From assembly GCA_030686995.1 (NCBI GenBank), contig CM060703.1, positions 116,197,361-116,261,360 on the forward strand: a DNA stretch of 64,000 bases, read 5' to 3'. The DNA is from Artemisia argyi. Lineage: Eukaryota; Streptophyta; Magnoliopsida; Asterales; Asteraceae. The stretch's first letter is position 1; each line of letters begins with the position of its first letter. The notes under the pieces were generated by a model. The model was not told where the DNA came from. It did not search any database and saw nothing but the letters and a program-made list of their open reading frames with translations. This document shows, in pieces, positions 21,788 through 34,900 of the stretch. The translations under genes and the position numbers were made by a program.

Positions 21788-23546
21788 TGATAATGCTCAA
21801 ATTGAGCATGTTTTTAGTGGCGTTATTCGTATGTTTTTCGGCTACTTTTATATGCTTTTGTCCCATAATCGTATCAAAGTGTGTTTGCAAGCATTTATAG
21901 CCAAAAACAGGAAAAAGTGAAGAAAATGAAGGAAATGTCATTCCCACCTCGAGATTCAATTCATTCAAGCATTTCACAAAGAAGAATCCAAGTTTTCATC
22001 ATTCCAAAGAACGTTGACAAGGAATAATCAAGTTTGGACAAAGAACGAAGAGCCAAGTAAAGATCAAGTTTGTTGCTGTCAGAACAAAATCAACCGATCG
22101 GTCACACATCTAACCGATCGGTCAGAGGAATTTTTCACAAGCAACCGATCGGTTATAACTCCAACCGACCGGTTAGTCACAGAGGTCACAACCAACCGAT
22201 CGGTCAGAGCCCGATACCGATCGGTTGGTCAGTTCGTTAGAGTTTTGCAAGATGTTTTCTATCTCATTCTACCCGATTCTAGGCCCTTCTTTCTGCCATT
22301 CTAGGTCCTTCTATTCACCTTGGAGGCCAAGTTGTTGCATTGATGAGCCTAGGCTTGATTATTAGTATAAATAGTGGCTTTGCAATCTCATTTCAACACA
22401 CAATTCATCACAACTATTACAACTCAATACACCAACAACAAAGCAATCCTTTACTAGTCTAACAAGTCTCAAAATTCGTCCATAAAAGTTCAGGAAGCAT
22501 TGGAAGTCCAAAAAGTCAACATTCGGAGGTCAAATTCTGAAGAAGTCAACACCAACACTTAGGAAATCATTTCCTATTCACTTGTAATCATATTCCAAAC
22601 ATTTGTAAGACTTTAATTATGATTTCTAATGTTCAATATTCTAAGTTTATGTTCATGTTTGCTATGAGTAGCTAGTAACCTTTTTGCATTTGCTTAGATG
22701 ATGTTAATTACTAAATGATTAGTCTATGATTGTGATAACATGTTTTAATTCAATTTCAAGTCAATTCTAAAACCCAATTAGACTAAAGTTTCATAGTTAC
22801 ATTTGTTGAGTCTAGTTTAACTAGTTGCTTATAATATCATTGGCCGAAAGGGTTGTTATCATTCAACTAGTTATAATCTTTTGTCTATAAAAGATTATTT
22901 TTCACCATAATTATTCTTGACTAAACAAAGGAACTAAGGTATAATTGTAATGAGGATACTTTTGTTAATCAAATCGGATTGGTTATAAATGCCTAATTGG
23001 TCAAAAGTTTTAGTAGTTTATAATCAATTGTAACCTAGTTGTCTATGATTCGGTTACCTTTTGTATTGACCATTTCTTAAGAGTATTTGATTAAACAAGA
23101 AACTATTTTTGTGTTTAAGGTTGTTAATTCAACTTTATGAACCTTGAATTGATCTTAAATTGATTGGTCCAAACCTAATGCTTGTTTTTATAAACTAAAA
23201 TCTTGACGAAGATTTAACTTGTAGAAACGATAGATTAGAACACCAACTAATTCTAATTACCAACATGTTAAGGAAGTTATCACAATCATGCTTTTCTTAT
23301 GAGTAGTTAACTAGTCTAAGCAAGTGTAGTTTTTAATCATTTGAATTATCTTATAATCATTATCGCTAGAATTAGAGATTTAATTTTAAACTTATGCTTA
23401 GATTCACTCATAAATCCCTGCGAACGATCCCGACTTACCAACCAAATCTTGCTATAGCGGACGAGTTCACTTGCTCGTATGTGTTATTTCTAGATCTGGT
23501 AATCGTGTTTATAAATTTAAAACTTGTACACACATTTAGCACATCA
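21788..23546 (+). mobile_element. 3' LTR of element D
   Basis: It starts TGATAATGCTC right after the PPT and ends AGCACATCA where integrase homology of element E resumes; about 1,759 bp. A palindrome array lies at 22092-22226 and TATAAATAG at 22366-22374. Confidence 0.8.
22092..22226 (+). promoter_or_regulatory. Helically spaced AACCGATCGGTT array in the D LTR
   Basis: Six palindromes of the AACCGATCGGTT type start at 22092, 22112, 22143, 22163, 22194 and 22215. The spacings are 20, 31, 20, 31 and 21 bp, so two 51-bp units plus a half unit. Spacer bases differ between the units but their lengths are equal. The TATA box is about 140 bp downstream. One copy contains ACCGAC, the DRE core. Confidence 0.75.
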
Positions 23547-24089
23547 GTTACCAACAGAGACATTATCAATGGAATCGAAAGAAGACTAGGACGAAGTCAC
23601 CAAGGGTGGGTGGACGAATTACCCCAAGTTCTCTGGGCTCATTGGACACATCCCAAGTCGAGTCACGGGGAAACAACTTTCTGCCTCACTTATGGCATAG
23701 AAGTTGTCATCCCATCAGAGATAAGCGTGGAAACGGAGCGGATTATGAACTTTGAAGCGTCGGAAAATGAGGAAAAGCTTCGAGAGAATCTAGATTTACT
23801 CGAAGAATGAGAAGAAATAGCTTCCATCAGAGAAGCTACGTACAAGCAAAAGTTAGAAAAATATTACAACAGCAGGGTTCGGCCCTCGAGCTACAAACCA
23901 GGCGAATATGTCCTTCGACTTAACAGCGCAAGCAAAGCCGAATACCAAGGGAAGTTGGGACCAACATGGAAGGGGCCTTACGTAGTAGCTGAAGCTTACG
24001 GTAACGGAGCCTATAAGTTGGCAACAATCTTTGGAGAAGAAGTTGACAGGACATGGAATGGCACCAATCTTCGTAAGTTTTACATATAA
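23547..24089 (+). pseudogene. Integrase C-terminus of element E
   Basis: The fragment has RRLGRSHQGWVDELPQVLWA, ETTFCLTYGIEVVIPSEI and a GPY-type module (GKLGPTWKGPYVVAEAYG), ending RTWNGTNLRKFYI at a TAA about 24087. This is the Tat-type Ty3 integrase end. Element D cuts off everything upstream, and an in-frame TGA lies at 23808-23810, readable as a C-to-T change in an Arg codon. The catalytic residues are not in this segment. The reading frame upstream of 23547 belongs to the D LTR, not to this protein. Confidence 0.85.
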
Positions 24090-24706
24090 AACTTACAACC
24101 TTTCAGAGAATTTGTTTATTTCAAATTTATGTATTGAACTCTTCTCATTTGGGGAAAGAAGCATTAATGGTAGGCGTCTTAGTATTCATTTCATAAAATG
24201 ATGTAATCCTCCCTACCCAATTAATGATACAACGTATTTTCCTTAAATCTCTTATTTCGTTTTTTACAACAAAGATTTATTCAGCCAAGTACTACAAGTC
24301 TCAATGTTCGAAGGATGATATTTATGTCTTGTACATGACATCCATTATAATTCACATTGACTTTCCTAAAACGTCTATGGGCATTCGAAGCCCTATGACT
24401 ATAAGGATAAAGATGGAGTGGGTCGCAACCCTCTGTCAGCAGTTAAATTATACGATTGCTTAAAAATCTTTGTTCAAAGTACACACAATAAGGATACTCA
24501 TCTACGGTAACCTTAGGTGGTATATTAACGTTATTAAATAACGTTGAGAGAAGAGAATCATATAATCGAAGGATAAATGAAAATAACATCCTATTGCAAG
24601 TAGATAACAAATAAGCAAACATCCTAAAAATCAAAGTAGCAAAGAGAAAACATATTCGGAGGGTACAAACCACCCTCGGGATAAACCATTGCCAACAAGG
24701 CAGTAT
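24090..24706. other. Spacer between pol and antisense ORF of element E
   Basis: AT-rich sequence between the convergent integrase and antisense ORF. I see no coding or structured element in it. Confidence 0.4.
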
Positions 24707-26950
24707 TTATGTACTCTTTGATGAGGAGGGATCTTCTTGACGAGAGGGAAACTTCACACCAGAGGCCCTCCTACTTGGAGAAGATGGCCGAATCCTACTA
24801 GGCTTCTTCGACAACAGTTTTTCAACAGAAGCTTTTGGATCTTTGGTAACCTTCGAAAGAAAGGGAAAGTCTGCCGAAGCGAATGCATTACTGGCAACAT
24901 CATATTCCTTTCCATGTGAAGGACGATAGTACGGAACCTTCGACAGGATCACAGGCTTCCCAGTTTCAGCAATCTCTTCTAGGGTAGTACATTTCCCATG
25001 GAATATGGTAGCATTTACCAAGTTGGCCACCACTTGTCCGACCTCATCACTATAATACTACTCCATAGCAATGTAAGGAATAACCTTGGCCACCACATCT
25101 GCCTTATCTTTCTGAAGACTTTCACATCGAAGGTTTAGAGCATCTGTCTCCTGTTGCAACTTGGTTTTTTGCTCCATGAGTCTGTTCTTTTCAGATTTAA
25201 GACTTACACACTTCGACTCAAGCACATATACTCTCTCTTTTAGCCCAATCGCTTTGGCCTCCTCCATTTTGAGCTTACCACACTCAGCTTGGGCTTCCTT
25301 TAGTCGAGTGGCAAGCTTCATGACGTTGGATCGAAGATCTTGCACAATGGGATTCTTCTCAATATCCTTAGTAGCCCTGTCACACTTTGACTTCAAGTCA
25401 GTGATCAACTGCTCCCTATGTTCTTCTCGAGCCAGAACTAAATTTAACTCTTCTTTAGCATTTTTAACAGTCTGTATCAATTCCCTTGTTCGGCTGTTAA
25501 GATGGTTGTCTAGAACAGCTTGCCTTGTGTAGCTTTTGTCGTGAAGATCACACAGCTGCTCTATTGACATATTGTCAAGGACTCCCTTCCAGGGGCCTGG
25601 AATAACACCTTCAACCAATCGGTGGCAAGCTTGAGAGTTGGGGAGTTCCTTCGTGTTCGATAAACCTGCACATTTTCGAATTAAGAGCGGTTTGAAGCTT
25701 TCAATTAATTTTGTGGAAGTATATAGGTCGTAGTGAGCTCTTACCATGAATGTCTTCATCATCCGAACCTTCGGAGGGTATGGCAGCAGCAGTCTTATCT
25801 TGGGAGTTCTTCTTCTTTGAAGCTCTAGATAAGAGAGTGGGTATGTCAAGTTTCCTCTTGATTGGAGGCTTCGAAGCCTTCATTTCAGTCCCTTTCCTTT
25901 CACGAACCCTGTCAGCTATACCAGAGGTACTGGCATACGTCATGGGGACATCATCGGAGGAAAGGATCTCGACGTCAGGAAAGGCTTCGATTGCCAAAGG
26001 CACCTCCTCAGCATTAAGGGGAATCACCTCTTCAACTAATGCCGCTGACTCCAGCACCATGGCATCTACGTCATTATTGTTGACTGAGGTTGAAGGGGAA
26101 CCCACCCCGTAGCTGAATTCTCTAGGATCCCTGGGAATGAAGCTAGCTTCCTTTGCACCATCAGATACGATGAAGTTCCTGAATGCCATTACTGCAATAT
26201 AAACAGATACATAAATATAATTAGATATGTTATTCATTTATGATAAGTTGCATATACATACTCTGGCCATCACAAAGGATTTATGGCGACAAAGGATATC
26301 CTTCCCAATGGTCCACAAGACCAGCCATAAAGAGGATGGGTTCTGGAAAGGTTTACACATCAATGGGGTGTCTTACAAGACGTTGATAAAGTGGTTCATC
26401 TCGAACATTGAGGGGAAGTTGATCATTGAATTTCTTACGGTCGAAACGGAATGCTTCATTCAAGAGTGTCAGATACCCCGGAGGTATGATTGTATCTTGT
26501 ACATAAAAGAATTTCCCTTTCCTACTTGTTATATTTGTGAAGGGTTTGGTGATTAGCACGGGCACATTTTCATCATTCCTCTTTGACAGTGTCAACCAAT
26601 CTACCCCGGGACACAGGTTAAGGAAACCTCGAAGCACATTTAGTGTGGGCTCATACCTATATACCTTACACATTACTATGTAGGTGGTAAGTTTGGCTAG
26701 TATGCACCTCATAATATTGTAGCAACTCTAGAAACAATGGGTGCAGGGGTATTCTTAGATTTGACCAGGTAAAGGCATGAGTATACAGACCCACATACCC
26801 TTTTGGGGCGTCATAGATGCTCTGACTATTTTTTGGGAGAATAACTTTATGTTGTTTGGGTATTGGGTAATCATCTAGAAAGAGGGCTAGGGCTTCTCTT
26901 GAAAGAGTACATTTTTGTTGTCTTATCATACGTTTAGCATCCATGCTCAT
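24707..26950 (-). pseudogene. Antisense ORF of element E, gypsy-type transposon domain
   Basis: It lies between pol and the 3' LTR, on the strand opposite to pol, as known for Tat-lineage elements. The N-terminal part has LFLDDYPIPKQHKVILP, APKGYVGLYTHAF, TYIVMCKVYRYEPTL and PGVDWLTLSKR, resembling the 'putative gypsy type transposon' domain (recollection). The middle is acidic and basic low-complexity sequence, then about 150 residues of Lys/Glu-rich coiled coil, then a Ser-rich basic tail ending at 24707. Two short introns fit: 26192-26261 and 25666-25744, the second keeping the frame exactly. A frameshift near 26690 and a TAA near 26353 make it a pseudogene. The function of such antisense ORFs is unknown. 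Confidence 0.7.
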
Positions 26951-27337
26951 GGCTACCTAGTAATACCTAAAGGGCCTAACTACAAGGGGAGGGAAAAGTT
27001 TACCTTTTGATTGTTGCAGATAAACATGTCACAGCTTTGTGAAAGTTGCAGAGGAAAAAGTTGTGGTTTAGAATTTTAGAGTGCACCGGTATTTATATTA
27101 CTCATAATTATATCTACTCAACACTTTAAATTTTGAAAGATGGTTGAGCTTACCGATAATTATGCCGTTACATTCTTCTGTTCAACAGATAAGTTATAAA
27201 CATGCGCATTTAATGCATCTTTGTATTTCAAAAATTCATCTTATCCGATTTTCGAGGATATGGTGAAAGCAGTGAACTATGATAGAGTTGAAAGCCACAT
27301 ATTCTTGTGCGCATATCTAACTTCCAAATGGGGGGCT
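26951..27337. other. Spacer before the 3' LTR of element E
   Basis: Upstream region of the antisense ORF on minus, ending with the PPT of E on plus. No coding sequence seen. Confidence 0.45.
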
Positions 27338-27917
27338 TGATGATGTACCCTCCGATTAGCTCGAAGGATCCCCTTTCGAGTCTGATCACAACCTACATAA
27401 TCGAAGGCTCTGGATAGCCTCCTTAAACTTTCTTTGGTGTAAAACTAATCATCAATGATCTAGTTACCAGGTGGGAATTCACCAATCAAAGGATTAAGCC
27501 CTTCGGGGTATCTCTCGATAAGTTTTAAGTACGGAACGATGTCAAGTCCAAATATTGGTGAGACCAAGTCTTACCCACATCTCCTCTTTCTCTTTAGCTC
27601 CCCCGCTAAACCAGGAGGAGTGGGACATTAAACCCTAGCGGTTACCACAAATCACGGGATGCCCCCATGATCTCTCTCAAACATGTGACCACTCTCCAGG
27701 ACCGTTTTCTTCACCTATAAATAGTCCTGGACGATGACAAATCTGGTATGCAATCTCTCTCACCTTACTTTACTACATTTACACTTAAACTCTCATACCG
27801 ATCACTTATTCATACGCCGGAGGTGGTTCGTAGGGTCCAACCCCTGCGCAATCACTTAACGTAGTATTTTAGTATTTCTTATTTCAGGTTATATCCAAGC
27901 TTGGCGTAATCACAACA
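27338..27917 (+). mobile_element. 3' LTR of element E
   Basis: It begins TGATGATGTACCC after AAATGGGGGGC and ends near GTAATCACAACA; about 580 bp. The right end is set only by TG...CA logic and the change of sequence, so it may be a few bases off. Confidence 0.5.
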
Positions 27918-28107
27918 CCCCGCATTTCCTTTGATCACCATCAAAGGCCTGGTAGTGCGAATTATTGTACAATCAGATCATAATGCACCAAACTCTTCCA
28001 TGTCCTCCATTAAGTTTTGGCAGAATTTTTCAAACTTTCTATCAGTCCTATAAATGTCGGAGCCTTCGAAAACGACTTTTTGGTGACTGACAGTTTTCTT
28101 TTCCAAT

Positions 28108-28700
28108 GTGTGTCATTTGTCCTTCTCTTTACATCTCGTTTGTTTAGCCATGTTGAAACTTGATCACAAGATAGTAAAATGCTCTGAGGAATTCCAAACC
28201 TTCATTGACGATTATGATATCCCACTATGTTACAGTCCAACTCTCCCAGCCGCCAACCAGGTGGCTGCGAAGGCTCCAGATGGCTTCATCACCCTTTATC
28301 TCACTCTTTGACCATTGGAAACTTACGTTTGCCATTCAGTACGCTATACCTTCATGTTCATGATCATTTTAGATGTCGCTTCTCGTTAATGAACCTGTTT
28401 GGAGGCGCTCGACTAACGTCTTTCGTCATTTCCTGTAAGGCTTACGGATTTACGGTGGGGAGGCCACGGTGGATCTTTTTAGGTCTTTGTGTATTGTAGG
28501 CCCAGCCAGAGACTGGCTTGATAGATTTGTGTGCACGAGACAATACATAATTAGTACTATGCCGCGAAGCACGAAGTCTAAACTCCTCGTTGAAAATTTC
28601 CAACCTCGAAAAAATGACCAAAACCCAAACCTTTTGTCGGCCTTACTTACCTTTCTAGCCACATACATGTGTGTGATCCCTTCCCTCCAGCGTTTGGTAA
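28108..28700 (+). pseudogene. Fragment F: antisense-ORF-type protein of another Tat element
   Basis: Translated pieces in different frames show FIDDYDIPLCYSPTLP, APDGFITLYLT, NLRLPFSTLYLHVH and FGGARLTSFVISCKAYGF, which parallel the N-terminal domain of the antisense ORF of element E at 26353-26950. The frame changes at least twice and no start or end is clear. It lies on plus, so if it is an antisense ORF its element lies on minus. Element B is inserted just after it, and the sequence resumes at 38591. It could also be an old host-domesticated relative; nothing supports that. Confidence 0.55.
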
Positions 28701-28731
28701 CAGCACATGTGAGCTATCAAGGATCCATTAT

Positions 28732-31700
28732 TGTAACACCCCAACCCGATAAGGGTAGAAATATTACATTACAGTGACATATCAGAACAAACACAAGCAT
28801 ATGATTCATACATACAACGAAATTCAGGGTTACAAATGAAAATCTGAAACTACAAGGTTACAAAGAAAATAAATACTATGTCTAATAAAGTGAAACTTCA
28901 TCTAATCGTCTCTAGTCCAAAGCATAGTCTTCTAAGTCCAGTCACACTCTCTTCCCATAACCCAGCTTCCTACTAAAACCTGCCGCAGGAAAAGGAAATG
29001 CGGCTGAGCTTAAAAAGCCCAGTGAACAGATACATATACAAAGCAATGATAATGAAACAGAACTGAAATATAGTGCATTGGGGAAATAGAATAAGGAATA
29101 GATAACAGAGTAATAGAATAGAAAGAAGAAAGGATAGTCATCTACCACGAGCCCAGAAACATATCATATCATATAAGCCGTCAATACCATAATTCTTCAT
29201 AATCATATAGAGGGGAGTCCTCTCAGATAATCAGATAATATGAGGGGTGTCCTCATTCTTCAAATGGGTGGAGTAGCGAACTCCCAGAAATTTGTGAAAG
29301 GCATGTATAGCACACAGTACCAGTCACCAGACATATATCATAATCATAATCATAGTTAAATCCACTAAACAGAACAGATCTAGGATGCATCCATACGCCC
29401 CCGCAGAAATCATAGTGGCCATAACAAATCATATCATAAAGCGCGCATATCATATATCAGAAAGGGGACGGTGTAGCCAAATCACTAGGGCCACACACTA
29501 GTCATGCCAGTGGTGCATCACAGACACGCCTATGGTACCTCCATAGGTAGGGAAACAGAAATGGCTCGGGTATCAAACTAAGAGTCAGGTCTCATATCAT
29601 ACAAAAGGTCATATAGCAAAGGTGTATCTCAGAATCATATCAAAGGTTCATAATAGCAGTTCATAACAAAGGGTTCATATCAGAAATAGTATTCAAGGTC
29701 CAATCGGAGTTTATCAGGTCAAGGTTCATATTCAACAAATTAATTCATGGTTCAGTTCAAAAGTCCGTTTCAAAGTTTCTATTAAAAGTCCAATTTAAAT
29801 AATCTTTTAAAACAGTTTTCATAAAAATGGTCTTTCAAAATATAGTGTTCATGAAAGTTAAATAACCTTTCTTTTAAAAAGAAATTTAGCATCATTTATA
29901 AACATCTTTTCAAATCGGTTCTTCTCAAAACATTTCCATGGCATAATTAAAAGGTTTTCATAGCATGGTTTCATAACGGAGGTCATATCAAGTGGGATCA
30001 ACAGAGAAAGTTCAAGTAAAGGGGATCATAGCAATGGCATCAATTCGGGAATTAACGGATCAGAATATGAAAGAGATCATGAGAAACCTTTTGAGAAAGG
30101 TCAGAATATCTGTACCTTAAACCGCAAGTGCACACATGACAGAAACATAAAGGTCGAAAACAAAACTCCTTCTTCAGCAAATCTACACGAATTAATGGTC
30201 GGCTTGTTATTAATAACTTATTCAATTCAGATTCTCATTTTAGTCGGCTTTCCAGTTTTAGGAACTTTCCATTTAAAGTGACTTTCCACTTTTAGCAGGT
30301 TTCCATAAATAGTAAGTTTCCACTTTTAGAAAGTTTCCATAATTAGAAAGTTGAATCATTATTAATGGAATCAAAGTATCTTTTGACATATTTGCACATT
30401 TGGTCCTTAGGGTTTCATAACTTTACATATTTAACCCTTTAATTTACAATTTCAACTTTTAATTATCAATAATTACATATTATGCCCTTAAGTTATCAAA
30501 ATGACACATAACCCCCTGAATATATTAAATTACTCAAAACAGCCCCAAGTTTCCAGAAATTACATGTTTAGTCCCTCTCTTTTAATTATTTCCAAAACAA
30601 ACCCTAATTAGGTTTAAAATACATTTTAATCCTTTAAAATATAAAAATTACACATGGTACCCTTAGGTTACATTTTATTCGAAAAGTACATGATCCAAAT
30701 TAAGTTTCAAAAATAACCCTTAAGTTTTAAAAGTTACAAAACTCACCCAAAACTTTTTAACCAAATCGCATACACATAAAATCATAAGATTAAAACCCTA
30801 ATCATAACTAATCCATTTTCAATCATTAAGAAATCATTAAACATCATTAAAGATCACAAATACAAGCCCTAGCCATAAACCCTAATCCCACGATTTCAAT
30901 TTTTTTCTTTTTCTTTTAATTTTGCCGATTTAAACATATGATCCAAAATAATTGTTTTAGGCCTTAACAATTCGAAGTAACATTTTCCCCAGGTTATTAT
31001 GATTATATAGAGTCTAAATAAAATATATTTCAAGCCTCAAAATTCGGATTCAATTATTTAGATTTTATACACGTTTTTAGGGTTTGATTCACCAAAATGA
31101 TATCGAGCATGCATGGATCGAATGGAACATTTTATTTGGTGTTCATAAGGTATAAGGGACCTGAGAAAAATACCAAACCAAGCTTTGAACGTGTGGAGAG
31201 GGCTGCACGATTTTATGTATACGCGTATGATCAAAAACGAACCAAAATCCAATACGACTCCAAAAGCTTCTCCACGACCTTTCCATCATTTTTCCCAGAG
31301 TATACATGTTATAAGGAGTATGAGAAAAATTATAGATGAATTTTAGAGAGGTCGAACAAATCATAAACGAATTTACCTTGTTATTAGGCACGACAAAAAG
31401 GAAACCAAAACCACAATCGATCCAAGCTTCAACAATTCAAAAGGGAATTTTTCTAGGGCTTCTTGGATGTTGTTTGATCACAGAAAAATGCCTTGGAAGG
31501 ATGGGGTGGTCGAATGGAGGCCAAGGGAATTTCTTGTATGTTTTATTTTGGATCGGCACAATTAGGGTTAGGGAGAAAAATGATATGGAGATCTTTTAAA
31601 TGGGGTATTGCCGTGTGAATGGGGAGAGGAATGACCAGGAATTTCGAAATTTAGGTTGGAGGATATCTTGGAATAATTATCTTCCATATTTATCATGATT

Positions 31701-31938
31701 TAAACCATTTAAATAAATATTAAACCTACTTATTATTAATTCGGTCCATAGAGGGGTATTTTGGTAATTTTGTAACTTTATAAATGTTAGATGAAGTTGT
31801 TAAAATTACCTTGGATCATAAATTGTGCATTGTTAGGAGTTTGGGATTTATTTGGAGATTTTATAAGCTTTTAATTAAATTTTAAACATGTAGGGGCATT
31901 TTGGTCTTTTCACATGCTTTTAGATTTTAGGTGTTACA
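28732..31938 (-). mobile_element. 3' LTR of element B (left copy)
   Basis: Ends TGTAACACCC...GTGTTACA. The short ORFs inside are repeated identically in the right copy and are LTR sequence, not genes. Short AAACCCTAA-type words occur near 30860-30890. Confidence 0.92.
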
Positions 31939-34900
31939 ACTTCTTCCCCTCTAAAAAGAGAAATTTCGTCCTCGAAATTTGAAGTCGCAAAGTTAGACGA
32001 AGTCGTAGCAAACCGCAAAAGTCGTCACAACATTCTCACGCCCGGGGAGGTTCTTCCAAAGATATTCAGACCAACTGGTTTCTCATGACTCGTAATTATT
32101 GTCAAAACAGTTTTAGATTTCTCAGAAGGGTATATCATATTGAATTTGAATCAAAAGGATAATGTACCAAACATAACGGATGATAAACGAATTCTCCAGG
32201 AAGAGGTATAAAAATACATAGGATTTTCATCGAATTGATTAGGCGAATCAGATGAGAATACATTGAATTGTAGCAAACATGGGGTGATATACGGTTTACT
32301 TCTTCAACTTCTCGAATAGTCTCGACTTTCAGATAACCTTCCAAAGGTATTCTCATAAACGAACAGATCTCATTTCCTCAAAGTCCACAATCACATATCT
32401 TACTCATGGCAGATCATAATGAACAACTTCACGAATGCGAATCGTATACGGACAGAAAGCATATCGTTAGATATCGTCAACGGCAGAAATTTCATAATGG
32501 AACCTAAGATTCTTATCAGAAGTTGCAAAGATCAGCAAAACACGTGTCGAGAGTCCAAACGTATCGAATCGTATAACAAGGACAGCATAACCAAATGTAT
32601 AGGTAGAATGAACCTAAAGTCTCACTAAACTCAGATGATCTTGATCAGATGCCAGAATTCTAAAGCTTCTAAGGCACTTCTTAAAATATCATATGCCCAC
32701 CATAAGTGCACGTTATATGATGTAAGTATTATCACGTTGGCCAGGCGTCATAATACTGGCATCATATACATATGCCCTCATGATGATCATACTTTATCTC
32801 AAGTCGTGAACACCCAAACTTATTTAAATCCACCTAGTCCACCTATAGTCTCAGAGGTCACCAAAATCAAACAACATAACTAAGAGAACGAAATTACTCG
32901 AAGAGTAACGGAGATCCGAGAATGTCATTCAAAATTAAGGCACGTTATCAATAGCGTCAATCATCACGTCTAAACACAAATGTCCGCTTCAAAATCCGTC
33001 CACTCAATCACAATTTCAAAAATCTTTTTTCCAAGTTGGAGTAGTCTGTTTATGCTTGTCCATCTTGCCTCATGATTAAAAGAATTTAAAACTCGAGTCT
33101 GGTTCCTCCGGTCTTTAGCAGCTCCTCTTGGTAGTGTGGCATCGTAACGGCAGTCTCTGACGCAATCACTGTGGATTCCTCCATCCGCAGGTCTGCTTCT
33201 GCTCTCAATTCATCTTAGTACAACTAAAATGAATAGAGAAACAAGACTGCATGTCTTGACAGGTCTTCTAACATAGCTCCAGGTCTTAAGGTACATGCTG
33301 TTGTTGTCGACTCCAGGTTGTGTGTTGAATGGTTCGTCTTCTTTGGTCTGGTTGTCTTGATGCCCAAACTGAAATCTTCACGTGTTGCATGATGTATGAT
33401 TGAGTACTATCCCAGTTCCTCTCTTCTGCTTGTATGATAATGCTTGTCGCAACCATCTTCTACGACTCTTCCACCAAGTTTCTAACTCCGATAACGATCT
33501 TCGATCTTGGTCCTTCTTGTGAAAGCTCTGTCTTTACATTATACAGGGTAGTGTTGTCTATTATGCTTTCTGAACATCAATCAAATTTCTCTTCCAGAAC
33601 AAAGGGTCGTCTCACCAATTAATCTCTATGTTCTTCTTTCGTTTTAGCACACAACACAATGTCATACTATGACAATTTGTCCAAAACACGCGAAAAACAT
33701 GATTATTCTAGCCAACACCATTGGCATCATTCAAGTTCATAAATGTTGTAACGAGTGCAAAGGCAACTTCAGAAATCATCTCAGGGAATTTTCACATCGC
33801 CTTCTTTCTTCTTCAGGAACTGAAATACTTCACAAAGGTTACTCTCGGTTAGTTAACCCTCTTCTTAGAAGTTCTTGTGGTTGCTTCTTCAGTCCTTCAA
33901 ATCTAAAATGATGCAATCAGACGCGGAGTTTCAAAGGAAGACCAAATTAATTATTGATACGCGGAAACAGATAATGATTAGTGATCGTGGTACGTTTAAG
34001 TTCACGATAGTCGATACGTCATCGCATACTTCTCTCGTTCTTCTTCATAAACAAACAAGAGCATCTAAAGAGAATCACCAAGGTTAAAAATCATATTCCA
34101 TCAGCTCCTTCAATCTCTCAACTTCTATGGCACCATGGTTTCTTCACTGATATCAGTTCAATGTCCGCTCTACTTCTTAAGCAGGAAGGAGTACCAAAAG
34201 GTTCATCAGAGAATACCGGAAAATCTTCGTATGACAAAATATTTCCCAATAGTAGAACTTTCCAAGGGTTGATAATAATGGTTTTCAGGACAACTTGGTA
34301 ATCACATGAGTTTGGGGTAGGTGTTTCCATAGTGACAGAAATTTTAGCAGATGTAGAGAGTCATCATAATGGAGTAGGGTGAAGCAGATTTTTAAGGTCA
34401 CATTTCAGATACGGTAGTCTATGGTATCTTTACGAATAGCCATCCAGTCCAAAAGACCGTACATTCAGACATCTCAAAGTCAAAGGATTCATAGAGTGGA
34501 TACAGTCATCAAATTATACAGATAGTCCATATCTCAGAGTCAAGTACATGATTCAACAAAAATGTTGGGATGGGTAAACGAACAGTTCAATGTGTGGGAA
34601 TTTCATTTAGCTTCTTAGCATAAGTAGCAGGTAGGATGTGTATCATTGGTAATACGAATATCGTATAATCGTCAATTGTGAGAGGTACAAAATCTCAGTT
34701 ATCAGCATCATCATGCTTAGTTAACAAATCCATATAAAGATAGTATTTACATCATACCCTTCCAAAGGAAACGGTTGGCAGAACAAGGTTCATCATTCAA
34801 AGAGAGGAAACAAAACTTCTCATATTCGTGGTTCAATATTTACCAAAATTCTCATAGGAGTAATAATGGATCGTACAGAGTTAAGTAGTATCGGATGATA

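Larger units (their letters stand above)
16759..23546 (+). mobile_element. Element D: Ty3 (Athila/Tat-type) LTR element, 5' part outside window
   Basis: Decayed pol (16759-19904), non-coding 3' region, PPT and 3' LTR (21788-23546). Element A interrupts it just before RT; the gag part should lie left of copia 1, outside the window. The right flank is the integrase of element E, so D is inserted in E. Confidence 0.85.
23547..27917 (+). mobile_element. Element E: Tat-type Ty3 element, 3' part
   Basis: It contains the integrase C-terminus on plus, an antisense ORF on minus, a PPT (AAATGGGGGGC, about 27326-27336) and a 3' LTR. Its 5' part should lie left of element D's 5' end, outside the window. 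Confidence 0.75.

Noticed and set aside
22014..22304. 96-codon ORF over the D palindrome array
   Set aside because: It is an effect of the 51-bp repeat, whose length is a multiple of three; no domain.
31058..31599. Short ORFs in the B LTRs as genes
   Set aside because: They recur identically in the other LTR, overlap on both strands and show no domain.
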